A stretch of DNA of 64,000 nt from Athripsodes cinereus (lineage: Eukaryota > Arthropoda > Insecta > Trichoptera > Leptoceridae), in contig OX388305.1 of NCBI GenBank assembly GCA_947579605.1, forward strand, positions 30,269,542 through 30,333,541, in the 5' to 3' direction. Below the pieces are notes generated by a model. The model ran no database searches. It saw nothing but the letters and a program-made list of their open reading frames with translations, and was not told the origin of the DNA. Each line of letters begins with the position of its first letter. Position 1 is the first letter of the stretch. Positions 1 through 14,976 of this stretch are shown here, one piece after another. The position numbers were made by a program, and so were the translations under genes.

Positions 1-1112
1 ACAATATTAACATACGGAATTTTCCGCCTCGCTAGGCTTAAATTTGTTTTGAGATAAGGAGCTCGAAATATTTCAATATCACCTCGAATTTTTGAGCAAT
101 ATTTGGGAAATCATTAAGTAATACATTAGAGAACTATAATAAGTAAATTTGACAAAAATACCAGAAGTACGTATATTCCGGCCAAATTTTCGTATATTAA
201 ACACGTAGATTCAGAATAAAACATCGTAAATTACTAAATGGGGCTAAAGGTATGCATATTTACGCAAAAATATGTAGATTACTTAAAAAATACGTAAATT
301 AAAGTCAATCCACCGAGAAGATGCAATTATCCATGTGAACAATTCTGAGAACGTTTAGTACATCCAGGCAAATTTCAATAAAAGGCCGTTTCTTCTACTC
401 CGTATTTTTTAAATAGCTTTTAAATGACTGTATCCTTTTTATAAAGTCACTAACGATCACGCGGCTATAATTAAAAGTTTGCTTTTGAAACCTTATAAAA
501 GGTATTTTCATTGCAATTGTGTAAATTATCTTTCCATATATATTGAAATTACCCTTTCTACTTTTCGTTAAAAAAATATTTACCAACAGATTCAAATACA
601 TTGCTTAAACGAAATACATTATATGAAATAGCGGCTACACGGAAAAATCACCTCAATTTATATTGTACATTAGAGATATTTTTTTGTACTTCTTTTCGAA
701 TAGATATGTTTTTATTATTTGACAGTGAATATTAGACACTAGCCGTGTAACCCCATAGAGGTAATTTGGGCGCAAATCAAAAATGAGGTTTCGGCGAAGA
801 ATAAAACTTCTTGAGGTTAAAATTTTTTTCGAGAATGCGATTCGCAATGTGACAAGTGGAAAATTGGAGCAATTGTATAAAACACGTGATTAAAGTAGAA
901 ATTTTTTTTTTTGGATGTCAGATGGAATGATGGATGATGCTTTCGACCAATTCGTGATAAATGTTGGAAACACGTCCGATTCCTCATCTCTCTGATTAAT
1001 TGTTTCTTTTTTTTAATTTAGCTGAAATTTTTTTATAAATCTTTTTGTGCTAAATTCCGACATACAGTAATTCCTCAAATTTCTTTTATAAATTAAGATA
1101 TATGCACTTACA

Positions 1113-1154
1113 AAGTAAATATATGTTATATGAAAGTAAATATATGTTATATGA
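1113..1154. repeat. 21-bp unit repeated twice
   Basis: The unit AAGTAAATATATGTTATATGA occurs twice head to tail without a mismatch. A perfect match suggests a recent slippage duplication. No function is implied. Confidence 0.8.
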
Positions 1155-1199
1155 AAACTGGGCCGATTTAGTCTATAAAATTTGTTATTTTTACTTTAG

Positions 1200-1340
1200 T
1201 TCTATTAATTATTCTATGTTATCACATTTATAATGTTTGTTCGTTTTGCTATAATTATTTTTGTGTTGACACTTTGTTAAGGTGTTTAATTAATTATTCT
1301 ATGTTATCGTATTAATAATGTTTTTTGTTTTGCTATAAGT
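1200..1340. repeat. Imperfect direct duplication of about 52 bp
   Basis: The segment 1200-1254 (TTAATTATTCTATGTTATC, then TAATGTTT and GTTTTGCTATAA) recurs at about 1288-1340 with a few substitutions and indels. The intervening 30 bp are unrelated. This looks like an old local duplication in non-coding DNA. Confidence 0.65.
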
Positions 1341-2301
1341 ATATATATATATTATGTCACGTTGACATGTAAAATGTTTTAATCAATAATTTTATTATCT
1401 TTCTAAAATTTTGTTCCATGCATTACTTAAATAACACTTATTCCAATCAGTTACCTGAGTCTGCCCAAAAATAAGCTTCAAAAAATTTAAAATGAAATAA
1501 TCAAATCATTTAGTAAAATAAGATTTTTTTGTATAGGTACCTATGTATAATCATAAAATTTCGATAAACGGTCCCTCATGTTTCAGTTTGTATTAAATAT
1601 TTTTTTTAATTCAATAATTTTGTATAATCCAAAGGGTTGTGTATTGACACAGAAAATACATTATAATAAATTACCTATATTGAAAAAAACACACTGTTAA
1701 ATTTTCACATATAAAAAATCTGAAGCGTTTTCGTCGAGTTATCTCGACATTATTGAGAGCACTACAATAAAGATAATCTTAAAACAGTATGTTTTTTTAA
1801 TATTACAAAATTACAATATTTTTATTATGCACACTGGGCAATTTCTATCCAGTATCTATTCTGCGAGCGGCCCATCTGATCACGTGAACATCACGCATTT
1901 CTAATGTTATTGTCGAGTGCATGGATAGAAAGACTGAAGTATAGGCAAATCTGGTTTTCATTTTTAGTATATAGTAGAGGTGGGAGAACGAGTTAGGAGT
2001 CATATCAATGATCCGACTCTTTTTTATCTCTGAATACATAATCAGCCATGTGATGAATGATTTTTTTTTTCAGATATACCATAGATTAACTATTCAAAAC
2101 TAAAAACATCTATGGCCGACCAATGCTATGTCATTGTCATTTTTGCCGATACTCGACAGTAAATTAGTGAACTAGTTTTTTGCATTTTTGGTTACCGCTT
2201 TGGTTGGAGCGTGGGAAGCGATTTTGAAATATTTTCGTATTGGATCGGAATAAAATTTATATTTAGGATAACTGCATTAAGTTGATATTATCTAATTCAC
2301 A

Positions 2302-4149
<1,848 letters not shown>

Positions 4150-4232
4150 TCTGCAGTGGTGGCTTTGCTTTATAACTTGTTTCCATAATTTAATTGTATT
4201 TACCATATAATTAATATAAATATTTTAATTTA

Positions 4233-4238
4233 AATAAA
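4233..4238 (+). promoter_or_regulatory. Polyadenylation signal AATAAA of NEDD8
   Basis: A canonical AATAAA lies 84 bp after the stop codon, in the order expected for a short 3' UTR. The cleavage site itself is not determined. Confidence 0.6.
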
Positions 4239-4239
4239 T

Positions 4240-5193
4240 ACTTCATCACCTTTAAGTTCTCTAGTGGATTGTTTTTTGAATATCTGAGTTATATAACAAT
4301 ATATAATTGTTGGGGTGTAATGTATTACCATCAGAGTCTTTCTCTCCATTGTTTAGATTGGATAACAAAAATAATAGGCATAAATTTAATTACCTTTGGA
4401 GCAATTTATTATCACTTTTGTTACAACATAGTTACACATGCATGTATAGTTATAAATAATTACCTTAGGATATATATTATATAATATAAACATCATAAGA
4501 TTAATATTCTAAAACATCACAACATGACATTCATTGGGGAATGCTTAATAGTTGCACCAGACTTATAAAATCAAATAAAATGTTTAAACATACAAGCTAA
4601 TTAATATGTTTCCAGGTAAAAAGGGGACAATAATATATAATATACTTCACCAAAAATGAATGGTGATAGATGTATAGAATACCTTATATAATGGGATTAT
4701 AAGGATGAGTACACATATCATGTAAATGAGGAATAACAAATAATCTACCAAATAAACCAAACGTGTCATTCCAGCTTAGATTTAAAAGTGTTTCTTCACA
4801 ATAGGAAGCAATAGTTTTATATATAGAAAATTTATAAAGTAATACTTCATTGACACATTTATTTATTAGGTAGGTATACATTTTATGAATGAAATTTACA
4901 ATGAGTGTTAATAATTCAGCTAATGCATTAAAGATACACAAAAGGTTAGTTAAGTATTATACGTACCTGTCTTTGGAAATGACTAGAATGCTTATTGCAT
5001 CTGAGAACAAAGTCCCACTATGACAACAATCAATCAATAAATCATTGGATGAAAAGAAATCAGATTATTTCAGTTTTGAGGCAATACTCCAGTATGGAAT
5101 AAATAATTCAAATCTCCAAATTTAAATTAAGTTGAAGGGTTTTAGATTTTTTTTCATTTGAATATTAAATTGAATGTGTTGTAGAGAACATTG
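4240..5193. other. Intergenic DNA after NEDD8
   Basis: AT-rich sequence with no recognisable gene. Open frames at 4269-4484 (+) and 4684-4941 (-) have low-complexity composition and no known motif. Distal 3' UTR of NEDD8 could extend into the first part if the early poly(A) signal is bypassed. Confidence 0.5.
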
Positions 5194-5201
5194 ATCTAGG
5201 G

Positions 5202-5691
5202 CAGTGCTCCGCAACCGGTGTGCCGCGGCACAGTGGTGTGCTGTGAGACAAATACAGGTGTGCCGAGGGCCAAATACGTGGTCATTTTGTTTTTAATTAT
5301 TTATGTTGCAAATAGATTATGTTCTTATAGACAATAGATTCAGGAATTGTATGTATTTAATAATTCAGATATTCGGTAAAAGTTATTTTGAAAATTCAGG
5401 GATAGGGGGGGGGGGGGTAAAAATGTAAACACGTAAGATTAGTATCAGTATTGATATAAACAATCGTCGGTACAAATACCCAAATACCCGTTACATCGTA
5501 GAAAAAGGTGCTGTGAGAAAATATTCTGTAAGAAAACGGAGGAGTTTTTGAAATATTTCAAATTCCTTTAGAATATTGTAAATTTTGCGACGGGTGGGTA
5601 GAAATATTTTAATATTCGAGAAAACTGTGTGCCGCAGAATTCTAGGAAGAAGTTTGGTGTACAGTAGATGAGAAAAGGTTGCGGAGCACTG
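5202..5691. mobile_element. hAT-type MITE, copy A
   Basis: Complete element of 490 bp. The terminal inverted repeats CAGTGCTCCGCAACC and GGTTGCGGAGCACTG are perfect over 15 bp. They are flanked by 8-bp target duplications with one mismatch, ATCTAGGG (5194-5201) and ATCTAGAG (5692-5699). CAGTG ends and 8-bp duplications are diagnostic of the hAT superfamily. The interior has a 12-bp G run near 5406-5417 and no transposase. About 60 bp near 5515-5570 match the inverse of the element at 21.9-22.2 kb, so the two belong to one family. Confidence 0.85.
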
Positions 5692-5699
5692 ATCTAGAG

Positions 5700-7532
5700 G
5701 ATGGTATTTAATAAAAGTGTACATAAAATTGTTCATTTATAAAGATGCGTGAGGATAATGATTTTTAAAATGATTAAGATTCAATTCTGTCAGTTTATAT
5801 AAATAAGATTCAAACACTGAGTTTATATTTTTGTGCAACATTCACAAATACTTATTATTTGTATGAGTTAAATATTATATAAATAGTTACTATGTAGTTA
5901 CTTAATAACTCATATTGAATAAGTCTAGTGCTTAATAATAATTATACTTGCATAATTGAGTATTTATTATTTCAAATACAAACATTTAAGTATGGTAGTA
6001 ATACATTTTTACATAAAATATATAATATGAATCATATTCATTATGTACTGAGGACTTTCTACGTTTCCAATCCACTAATATTGTATAATAATTTGTTAAA
6101 CATATTATCGTTATAATAATAATTATTTCAATAAACTTGTGACGAGGACGGAAACACAGGTAACACAATAATATTGTTTAACAATTTTTACAATTTTTGT
6201 ATTTATCCAATGACACACTTCCGTATTTTATTTCACATATAGAATTTAATTTGTGTACTCAAGAGAATATTAACTTCAATAGATTTTTGATCGCCAATTG
6301 TATAATTATTGTTTTAATAAGCAATGCTATAATAAATGGTATTCATAGCATTAACTTAACACACTAAGAAAATAGCCTTTGAATTATGATACGAAAGTGA
6401 TTGAGAAAATTTGAAAATGGAATGTCGGAAATCTTTAGGAAATGTGACAAATAGGACAATCTTACAATCAAGTTATTTATTGAAGATGTAGTTTTAATCA
6501 ATTTGTCTAATCAAATATGTAAACTTACATAACAAATATTATTTTAGAATACTGTCATTCTGAATATGAACGCTGAAATAATTTGTTTCAGGACTTTTTT
6601 TCTAAACGCAATATTATGAATAAAGATAAGTTATTGAGCAATTTAGACTTGACATAGTTTTGTGTTAATACTAGATTTTGGTTATGTGCAGGTATACCAT
6701 ATCATAATACATAAAATACATTTCTAGTAATATCTACTACTGCATAAATATAACACATACGAGATTATTAACATTTGACATTAAGAAATATGAGATATAA
6801 GGAATCATCAAGGATCAATTTAAGGAATATAGATTGGAAATATTTCCTATTACAAAGGTAAAAGTCAACAAAATAACTTCAAAGTCCTAAATAGATCTAA
6901 GATAGGCCTTTGGGACTAAAATAATAAATTAAACAAGAATTGATTGCTGATCAAGTGCAGCGACAATGAACTTTTGAAAGCTATATAAAAATATATACAT
7001 CAGAGAAATATCAGTTAAAATATACAATCGTACCTACAACAGAAAAATATAGGTATTATATGATATTAAAAAAAACTAATTTGTGTTATAGCTGAGTTAA
7101 CATAAATCTATCTTATAATATAAAATGAACACATGTAAAAATAACACATCAATCTTGAGTATATAATTCCAACAATCCTTTCTACGTTCTCCCACAAAGG
7201 CCATCCATGGTTAATCTATCTTCACAGTCCAAAACATTTTTTGTTTGCACGAGGATAGGGTATTATCAACAACAATTATATCTTTTAACATACCTACTGA
7301 AATAATAATTATATTTAATTATAAAATTTAAAATAATTAGCATAAGTGAACTAAATGTAATGTGTTTACGAATGCAGAATGGTGGCTTCTGGCATCAGAA
7401 GTGAGATCTTGGAGTCTAAAACAAAATTAATTTTTACATTAAAATCCATATATGCTTTGAATATCTAGCAATTTTTTTTATTATATTCAAAGGAAATAAT
7501 ATTGGATTCTCTTTAACTAACCACAGGTATGA
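5700..7532. other. Intergenic DNA between the convergent genes
   Basis: AT-rich sequence without a recognisable gene, RNA or transposon end. The overlapping frames at 5928-6168 are shadows of simple sequence. The 3' UTR of the UBE2Q-like gene enters from the right. A TTTATT at 7477-7482 (AATAAA on the minus strand) is a possible early poly(A) signal. Confidence 0.5.
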
Positions 7533-10500
7533 TTAACCGTCACTCAGAGCAGGTGTAACCCATCCATATTTGTCATGAGTTTTAACAAGTGATCTAAATG
7601 ACTCCTCCGCGGTTCTTTTACTAAAATCTTTAGCTCCTTTGGTCTTTCTAGAAACTCGTCCATGACCTTTAACAAGGGATGCCGCAAACTGCATGAGAAC
7701 AGCTTCTACTGTGTATGCACTGGCCCATCCACGAGGAGTTAATAATTCCATGCAAATAGCACCTCCTGGAACAATAAATAAACAAAACTTTATAGCTGAT
7801 AATAAAATCTAAAGCATAGAAAGAACCGAAAGGCAGGTTTGTCACACATACAATAACTTCTATTCAACAATCGTCCTTTACCTCAACAGTGGAAGTGTAA
7901 CCAAAAATTCACAATGGGATAAGCGGTACAATTCAGGCAATTTTAAAGACTTTTTCATCGATTAACTATTGGAATGTGGATCTACTATTGCCAATTGGGT
8001 GACCATTGGACACTTTAATTCTGCACCATCACTATACATGTAACCTAAACTTTATGAAATAATACAAACACTACATAATTGATACATGTCATTGGGCATG
8101 TTACTATAACACATTGTTGTATTTTATTATTATGAAATAATTTAAATCAACGTCTGAGCATTACCTTCCATGACAAATCCTTTTTCTATTCGTGGTTCAA
8201 TAACTCGCATGAAAGGTGGAGCAAATGGGAAGTTATCTGGGAATGATAAATGTAGCAGAACACAAGGAATACGGAGTTCTTTCAGATCAGCTGCCAGCTC
8301 ACTCTCAGGATCCAGGCGATGTAGTCTCACATGCCATTCAAACAAATTGTCGTTTACCAGTTCCACCTGAGACAGAAAAAATGTAATATTTTTGAAAGGT
8401 GAACTCTATAGGTATATAGTAACTGTAAGCTAGACAGCACGTTAATAACAAAAGGAGAGACAAAAATTAACAAGCTGCGGGTACAAAATCTACAAAAATG
8501 ATAATTCAGTTGTAGAGAATTAATATAATGTAAAAAAAAACAACAATAATAAAAATAAACCAAATATACCGAGGTATAAATAAATTAAATTAAGATTATG
8601 AATAATTGATGATATCAGTTATTTTTACAATTAACCATTGTACAAGATTACATATGTAATTTAACACCTGAAACTACCATATTATAAACCTTAGAATAGG
8701 TAATGTCAGCTTTTTAATAAGTGCTATGGACGGAACTTTAATCGGCAACCCATCTTAATACGAGGTGTGCTTTTGCCATTTGTATCCAGAATGGGAAATT
8801 TATACTAAGGTATGTTCTTAATGAGTTGGGTATAAAAAAATGTAAATATTCTAAACAAAACACATTTGAGGTGGTGAGTAGTCTGATGGTAGACTCAGGT
8901 TCTACATCACTCACTGCAGACTTTTCCACCTCCATGACACAAGTATATTGCTTAATGTGAGAGTGTCTGTGTGTACTTGGATTTATTTTAAATACACAAT
9001 CTTCTTCAAAAAAAAAGATAATACATAGTATTAATAGGTAAGTACTTTATATTATTAAAAAAAATCACTGGATTTCTGGGTATGAGTAACTGAAATATGA
9101 TTCAATTGTCATTTCATGCTATTATAGCTATTTAGTGTAGATACATATAATACAAAACTAGAGATGTTTTGGAGAAGAATGAATGAAAGTATTACTTTTA
9201 ATTACCTATATTCTATATAGATTAAGTTCACTAGATTCTTCCACATGGGGAATTGCCATAATGGTACTCACAGTAAATACTGGATCTGGTCGACTTTGTT
9301 GCAGTCTCTGCATTTCCTTGAATTCTTTCATAAGTCTTCTAGCCCTCACTGTGGAGGCTCCTGGGGCAGTTGTGCTCGAACTGGATCCCTTTCCTTTGAA
9401 AGTCGCCCCGGCAGGACTAGCTGGGAGACTAACTGCATTGTCCACCGGCCTAACTCCATCTCTGAAAATAAGATATATTATGTACTTTAAAAACTTGGTA
9501 CATAACATTATTCATTTTATACGTAAAGTATCTGCTCATGACCTAATTTTAATATACCTACAATTTTTTACAAATGAGTCTGATTTATGAATTACTATAA
9601 TCAAATGTCTGACTACCTATCAGATCATTCAGACTATTAAGATGGAATTATTTAGTGAGTATCTACAGAGAATGATACAATAATACCTAATCACAATTAA
9701 TTGATTTTGTCTATTTCAGTGCAAAAAACTTTTCTTGATCAATATCTAAAGATAATCAACTTTGAGAGAACTCCTATTCCAGATAGGATTACGACAAAAT
9801 CTGAATTTTACTTTATAAACAAAAAAACATGAAAGAAAAAGTACCATTGTGTATTTTTTTCACAAGCAAGCCAAATTTAAAACATATATTTCTGTGTGAT
9901 TGACCAATATAATAAATCTATTTAATATATGTGTGTACACGTATCTATGACAGGTAAAGTGCAAGCACAAATTAATTAAGATTCACTCGTAAATTGTTAC
10001 GGAAATGGAAACTAAACCGACAAATTGAGCAATTAGTTACTGCTGCAGAATGTATGGGCGCCAATGTTATGTAACTGTATAATTATAATTAAGATAACAG
10101 CTTGTACATACGCGATAAAATATCTGAAAATAATGTCAAGGTGTGTTGTTGTGCATCAATTAATGAAATGTTTAATAGTGATAGTATGACGTTTCTTCTT
10201 TATTGAACTTGCCCGCATCCCGCATAACAGTCGAGATTTTTTATTATGTAAAACAGCGATCTGTCCAAATAATTTTACTAAATTTTTGTTAGGTACATAT
10301 TATCAGCTGATACTTGAATTTTGTGCAACTCGTTTAGAGAAATAACATAATTATTATGCAGTAGTCGTATTAGTATCATACAAAATACATTAGATTTATT
10401 AATCTGATTATTTATTTACATACCTATGTATATTCATTCATCTATTTAGTATTCAACCTTGACAAGAGGTAGTGAAAGTGGGTATATGCGTCATATATTC

Positions 10501-11142
10501 AGGACGATTTTGTGTCACTCGATTAACTTCTTCTTATCATTATCGAAATAAAAAAAAAAACAAAAAAATAATTCTACTATACATACCTGTACCTATTATG
10601 TTTTACTGTAAAGAGAGAGGTCTTTCGTCTTGTAACGACATTGTAATTTTTTTTTAAATTTCCTTATGTAATTCTACTACCTAAACCCCAACACAGTGAA
10701 CGTATCATTAACATCGATATAGATAATATCTAATACAGTCTGAGAGCGGTTCTGGTAATGTTAAAAGAAAATTGAAAATATTTTTTTTTTTAACATTAAT
10801 TCATAGTACTTGATACATTTCACAGGAGTAAGTTTTCACATAGGTACTTATTTTTAATTTTGCAATGGGCTTGAATAGTTCTGTAAATTTAATCTTTTTT
10901 TTTTATAGATGCATACCTAATATATTAGGTATGTCAGTTTAAATGAGTTCTCTGAAAATAATAAAATTAAACGTAAAAATATATTCGTACCTATGACATC
11001 CATGTCTGAAGATTCCTCGTCTAGCCGGGGATCCACTGGGACCTACACCAGCACCAGCACCCTCACCTTCACCAATCTTCTCTGAGGAACGGAACAGTTT
11101 TCTAAATGCCGCAGCGAGTTTTTCCTTTGATCGCGATGTCAT
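7533..11142 (-). CDS. Ubiquitin-conjugating enzyme E2 Q-like protein (four exons)
   Basis: An E2 of the UBE2Q/UBE2QL1 family, related to Drosophila CG4502, which takes ubiquitin from E1 onto a catalytic Cys. Minus-strand exons are 11142-10991, 9461-9272, 8366-8165 and 7765-7533, all with GT-AG borders. They total 777 nt, a 258-residue protein. Residues 1-17 are basic (SRSKEK, FRKLF). Residues 20-90 are low-complexity and rich in Gly, Ser, Ala and Pro. The E2 core runs from about 91 to 258, close to the 161-residue human UBE2QL1. It contains FPDNFPFAPPFMRV, GGAICMELLTPRGW with the predicted catalytic Cys186, and a C-terminal KYGWVTPALSDG. The HPN motif of ordinary E2s is not seen, as in this family. 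The start is the ATG at 11142. An upstream in-frame ATG would add nine residues (MYIFAKTFK), which I judge less likely. Intron 2 holds a decayed SINE. The gene converges with NEDD8. Confidence 0.95.
8608..8700 (+). repeat. Short dispersed repeat in UBE2Q-like intron 2
   Basis: Contains TTTTTACAATTAACCATTGT, then ACATATGTAA, then AACTACCATAT and AACCTTAGAA. The same blocks in the same order occur on the minus strand at 51.7-51.8 kb. Part of it recurs near 21673. The class is unknown and it is probably a fragment of a MITE. Confidence 0.5.
8866..9005 (+). repeat. Diverged tRNA-derived SINE in UBE2Q-like intron 2
   Basis: The block GTAGTCTGATGGTAGACTCAG aligns with the tRNA-like head of the SINE copies at 17.4, 54.6 and 61.8 kb. 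CATGACACAAG followed by GCTTAATGTGAGAGTGT aligns with their body. The box B region is deleted or decayed. It lies antisense to the host gene. It is much more diverged than the other copies, so it is either an old copy or a sister subfamily. Confidence 0.5.
10608..10705 (+). repeat. Hairpin-family half-copy (left arm and tail)
   Basis: GAGAGAGGTCTTTCGTCTTG matches the left-arm tip and loop of the foldback family at 17.8 and 54.8 kb. It is followed by the family tail AATTCTACTACCTAAAC and CAACACAGTG. The right arm is absent. It lies in intron 1 of the UBE2Q-like gene, antisense to it. Confidence 0.6.
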
Positions 11143-13276
11143 TTTAAAAGTTTTAGCAAAAATATACACTCACTATTTCTAAACACAATCAACTAATTTA
11201 CTTCAAAAAGAATTTCTTTACAGTAAGTACAAATTATAATTTCTAGTGATTCTATCAGAATGACTAACAAACACTACGACACGTGTTCACCTCTCTTCGA
11301 TGTACAGAATGAACGGGACGAGTTGAATATAAGTACTTGGTGACTTGTATTATAATGTTTACTGTGTGTTGTTTTATTATTATTATTTTATCCCCCGCAA
11401 TGCACGCGAGCGATAATCTTTCTTGAGGATTTGAAGGGAATAAGTATATGATTCCATAAAACAGCTGTGCAGACTGCACTGTTGATGTTATGTGTCTCTG
11501 ACTCCTCCTCTTCAAATTTCTCCTGCAAAGAATAAAAAATAAAGGTTAAAATTTTATATCTACAAACATTTATGTAGTGTAATTTGCAGTAACAATAATA
11601 CCTATACCTGTCAATATTGCACAATGGAATAAATACGAGTACATTGATAGATACCTGCATATGCCTTTTAGGATTGTGTTAATAATATTAAAAAAAAAAA
11701 ACAGAATTAAATAAAAGATTAATTGATGGAATTATGACTCAATTGAAACTTAAATCGCTCTGGAGGGATTTTCTTTTTAAGTATTTTCCCCTAATACCAG
11801 CCGTATAATGCTGTCTGGGGACAAATTTTGTTTTTTTGTAGAATTTCAAATGTCATTTTAATGTTTTATAATTGAATTGTTGTCTTGTATATATCAAAAA
11901 TAAAAATATATAACATAAAAAAACATGAGTTAATTAAGATAATGATGTTGAAGAGAAAAAATGAAAGGAATACATTTTGAATAATTAAGTTCTTTGAATG
12001 TATTTTTTATAGAAAATATTGTTTTCGTCCTCTTGTATATTTTTTCAAGGAATTATATTTGATTAAAAGTTATATTCGTAGTAGATACAAAGTACAGTCT
12101 AACTACTCAAATAACAATAATAATTACTAGCAATTCAACATTTTTTACATCAGTCAAAAGTAAATCGAAAATCGAGTTAATACATGAAAGCTACATAATA
12201 CGATATCATTTATTACATGTAAGTTATGTACACTTCATATCATTTACATTAATTTATTAAATGACTCCCAGAATATCAAAATTCAAAGATAATCTCTACA
12301 TATACGTACCTACGTACTTTACACATCAATATATTATTTTTATGCAGCTATTATGATTACGTTTGATATAGGTACATAAGCACCTATACTTTAATAAAAA
12401 CTACCTCTTTACAGATCGTGCGAATGAAAGTGAAATGTAGTGAAGTAATGTAAAAGTACAAAAATAATGCAACGGTATTATAATTTTATTTTGTTACAAA
12501 GAGCAATATATGTTTTACATGCTATGTGCTTCGCCTCAATGCAATTCGTGTTAGCTATAAAGTGTAATATCGACAATCAGCGTGTCTGTAGCTATATAAT
12601 AATATATATGTAATTATAATATTATATGGGAGGTAAAGTATAAGTAATTACCTATGGTATAAAATGCACAGATATACCTAATATTAGATATTATTATCAA
12701 TTCTATCACGCCATATCCTAACTGGAGTAAACAGAGAGAAACTTTTGTTAATATATAGCCTATAGAGATCAAAGGAAGTAGAATTAAAGATTTTGTACAA
12801 TACTTGATGTTTTAAATCCAATGAAAATGACGACATCGTCGAAAGAGTGGCCTGGCTGACGTGGTCAAATGCAGAACAAGTTGTTAGCTAAGATCAAATA
12901 AAGACAAAAAGGTTAATGCAGTGAAGACTTCATGAAGACGAAAGAGGTAAAGGAAAACCTCCTACGATTTTATTATTTCAAATTTATATTAATATTAAAA
13001 TTAATATTTTCCTGTTAAATTTAATGTCAGCGGATATATTAATATAAACAAAGATATACTCTCCAATTTGTATTCATGTGTTGGAATTTGACACAAAAGG
13101 GCATTATTTATGAGCGAAACACTGTTTCTTTAAGATAATAAAAATATATTGAAATAAAATAATCATACACAAAGATTAGGTATTAGATATATATATCTAA
13201 TTTATACTCGATGTTTGTACTTAGTGTATTAGTTTTGGCAATAAGACTTTAGTTCTTCCCATGAAAAAAAAAATAT
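11143..13276. other. Upstream region of the UBE2Q-like gene
   Basis: No second gene is seen. The first few hundred bases should hold the 5' UTR and promoter of the minus-strand gene. Open frames at 11264-11660 (-) have no recognisable domain. Around 12823-12960 there is a more balanced stretch (for example GAAAATGACGACATCGTCG) that may be decayed LINE sequence, but I cannot prove it. One half-copy of the hairpin family lies just upstream of this region in gene intron 1, at 10.6 kb. Confidence 0.4.
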
Positions 13277-13703
13277 TTGTACGTAGTTAAAGTAAGTATT
13301 TATTTAGTGATTTTTTACGTGATAATAATTTATCTATTTATTTATTCTATACTGTACATTGATTACAAACAATTACATAAAAGGTATACATTCAAGTTAG
13401 ATACAATCAATATATGTAATATTCTGAATCACTCAACGGATTCCTTTACTGCTCATGATTCGAGACTTTGGAACAGACTTCTACACAATTAATGTCTGTA
13501 TTAATATTTAATTCATTTCGCAAACTTATTAACGGTATTCTAATATGGGTATTTTAATTTCTTTCAACACAATGTGTTTCAATCTTTTGTGTAAAACGTT
13601 TCACCGAGCAGATCCTCTCCTTTTTGTGTATTTCTATTCGTGTTTTATGTACGCTTTATTATGTACTTTCATATTTATATTCTATACTCTATTTATAGTT
13701 TTA
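13277..13703. repeat. Possible LINE 3' fragment with TTTATT-rich start
   Basis: CTATTTATTTATTC followed by TACTGTACATTGATTACAAAC resembles the inverse 3' tail seen at 51.42 kb, suggesting a 3' end of a Jockey/CR1-type LINE on the minus strand. The plus-strand frame at 13277-13492 ends in LWNRLL, which recalls a LINE reverse transcriptase C-terminus, but the orientation conflicts. The assignment is weak. Confidence 0.3.
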
Positions 13704-14058
13704 CTAGCTGACACGGCAAATGTTGTTTTGCCATAGGTATACATTATTTCTAGTTTATCTACTAATATCGCTATTAAAAAATAGGGGTTGAAGTTAGATG
13801 GGTGATAATTTAGGGCTGTATGTATTTTTATTGCCTCTCCATAAAAAAATAAAAAATATGACCAAAAACTAAAATAAAAAAATTCGGGGTGGACCACCCT
13901 TAAGTTTTAGGGGTACGAAAAATAGATGTTGGCCGATTCTCAGTCCTATCCGATAAGCACATAACATTTCATCAAAATCGGTCCAGTCCAGCGTCCAGCC
14001 GTTACAGAGGAGTATGATAACAAACACCGTGATACGAGAATTTTATATATCTATTAGA
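13704..14058 (-). mobile_element. Non-autonomous Helitron-like element, copy 1
   Basis: On the minus strand it starts TCTAATAGATATATAAAATT and ends with GTCAGCTAG. It is inserted between A and T, as Helitrons are. Just inside the 3' end is a hairpin with GGCAAA and TTTGCC stems (13715-13732), as expected for a Helitron terminator. The interior is shared with the plus-strand copy at 19259-19591, including the GGTGGACCACCC block. It has no Rep/helicase gene. A 355-bp passenger element. Confidence 0.8.
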
Positions 14059-14524
14059 TTTAATTTAAGTATAGGTATATTTTTCTCTTTTTTCACATAA
14101 CATGCTTGTATAATATATTTTGCCTATAGTTTTGTTTATTTATTAACATCAAGAATCCTAACACATGTAGGTAATAAAAATATATGCCATAATACACCTC
14201 CACATGTGTTTGAAAAGGTTTAAGGTCAAGTAGGTACCTACCTATATAATATCTCCAAAATAGACATACTTATAAGTTTTTTTAGCTTGAACAAAAGCTA
14301 TTGGGAGAGGATTGACAAGTTGTTAGAGAACACATTTCTTATTTTAGAATACCTACGCAAAATGAGGAAATTTATTAAAAAAAAAATATGGAACGAGAAA
14401 TATAATATTGTATCTCGGAATCGTTGAGTAGGTAATACCTATTTGCATAAAATATCGTCAGACAGGGTTATGTATTATTTATTTCACATATTATACATTA
14501 TTATTTATAATATGAAATATTGTG
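14059..14524. other. AT-rich spacer
   Basis: No gene or repeat end is recognised between the Helitron-like copy and the next LINE fragment. Confidence 0.4.
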
Positions 14525-14647
14525 AGCAGGATAAACCAGGCAAGAATTTTCTTAAACAAAAAATATAAAATATTGAAATCCCTAAATATTGATTTAAGCG
14601 TAAGGAAAAACCTTACTAAAGCCTTTGTATGGAGCATTCTGCTACAT
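14525..14647 (+). pseudogene. LINE reverse transcriptase fragment (same family as 61 kb)
   Basis: In one frame it reads SRINQARIFLNKKYKILKS, then NIDLSVRKNLTKAFVWSILL. This matches, with a few changes, the corresponding part of the ORF at 60986-61597. It is only 41 codons long and is cut at both ends, so it is a dead fragment of an RTE-like non-LTR retrotransposon. Confidence 0.8.
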
Positions 14648-14976
14648 AAAATTGGTAAATTTACCAACGATTTGTTTGCGAAAAAATAATATTTTAGATT
14701 CGTACTAACGAATCGTTTGTACTATCTCTGGTCCTAATCTGATAGTGCGTACCTATGATTCATTGTGAAATTTCGTTAGTATTTTTCTCAATGTATATTG
14801 TTGGGACTTGGTGGTATGCCAGAATGGGTGGCATACCTCATCGATGAACTGAAGATGTTAATTGTCTTGAAACGTGTTTTTTTTACGAACACCATTCTTT
14901 ACCGGGGACTCCACGGGATTCTGTTTTACATTACTTTTGTACTCGTACTTATGTTTTAGCTATATATTATAAATTA

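Larger units (their letters stand above)
1..2301. other. AT-rich upstream region of NEDD8
   Basis: I see no gene here. The open frames at 395-601, 653-847 and 1845-2039 on the minus strand are short, of low complexity and match nothing I know. The stretch holds two local duplications, listed separately. The proximal promoter and 5' UTR of the downstream gene should lie roughly in 2050-2301, which is less AT-rich around 2100-2230. I cannot identify a TATA box or initiator with confidence. Confidence 0.6.

Noticed and set aside
8170..8370. 66-codon plus-strand frame
   Set aside because: Antisense shadow of UBE2Q-like exon 3.
9183..9590. 135-codon plus-strand open frame
   Set aside because: It is the antisense shadow of exon 2 of the UBE2Q-like gene, which has strong family motifs and splice sites on the minus strand.
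11264..11660. Possible extra 5' coding exon of the UBE2Q-like gene
   Set aside because: Exon 1 already has an ATG followed by a conserved-looking basic start, and the upstream frames lack family similarity.
14851..14880. CTGAAGATG...CTTGAAACGTG motif, Penelope/hammerhead-like
   Set aside because: Only a short match with a weak stem and no flanking arms; kept out of the feature list.
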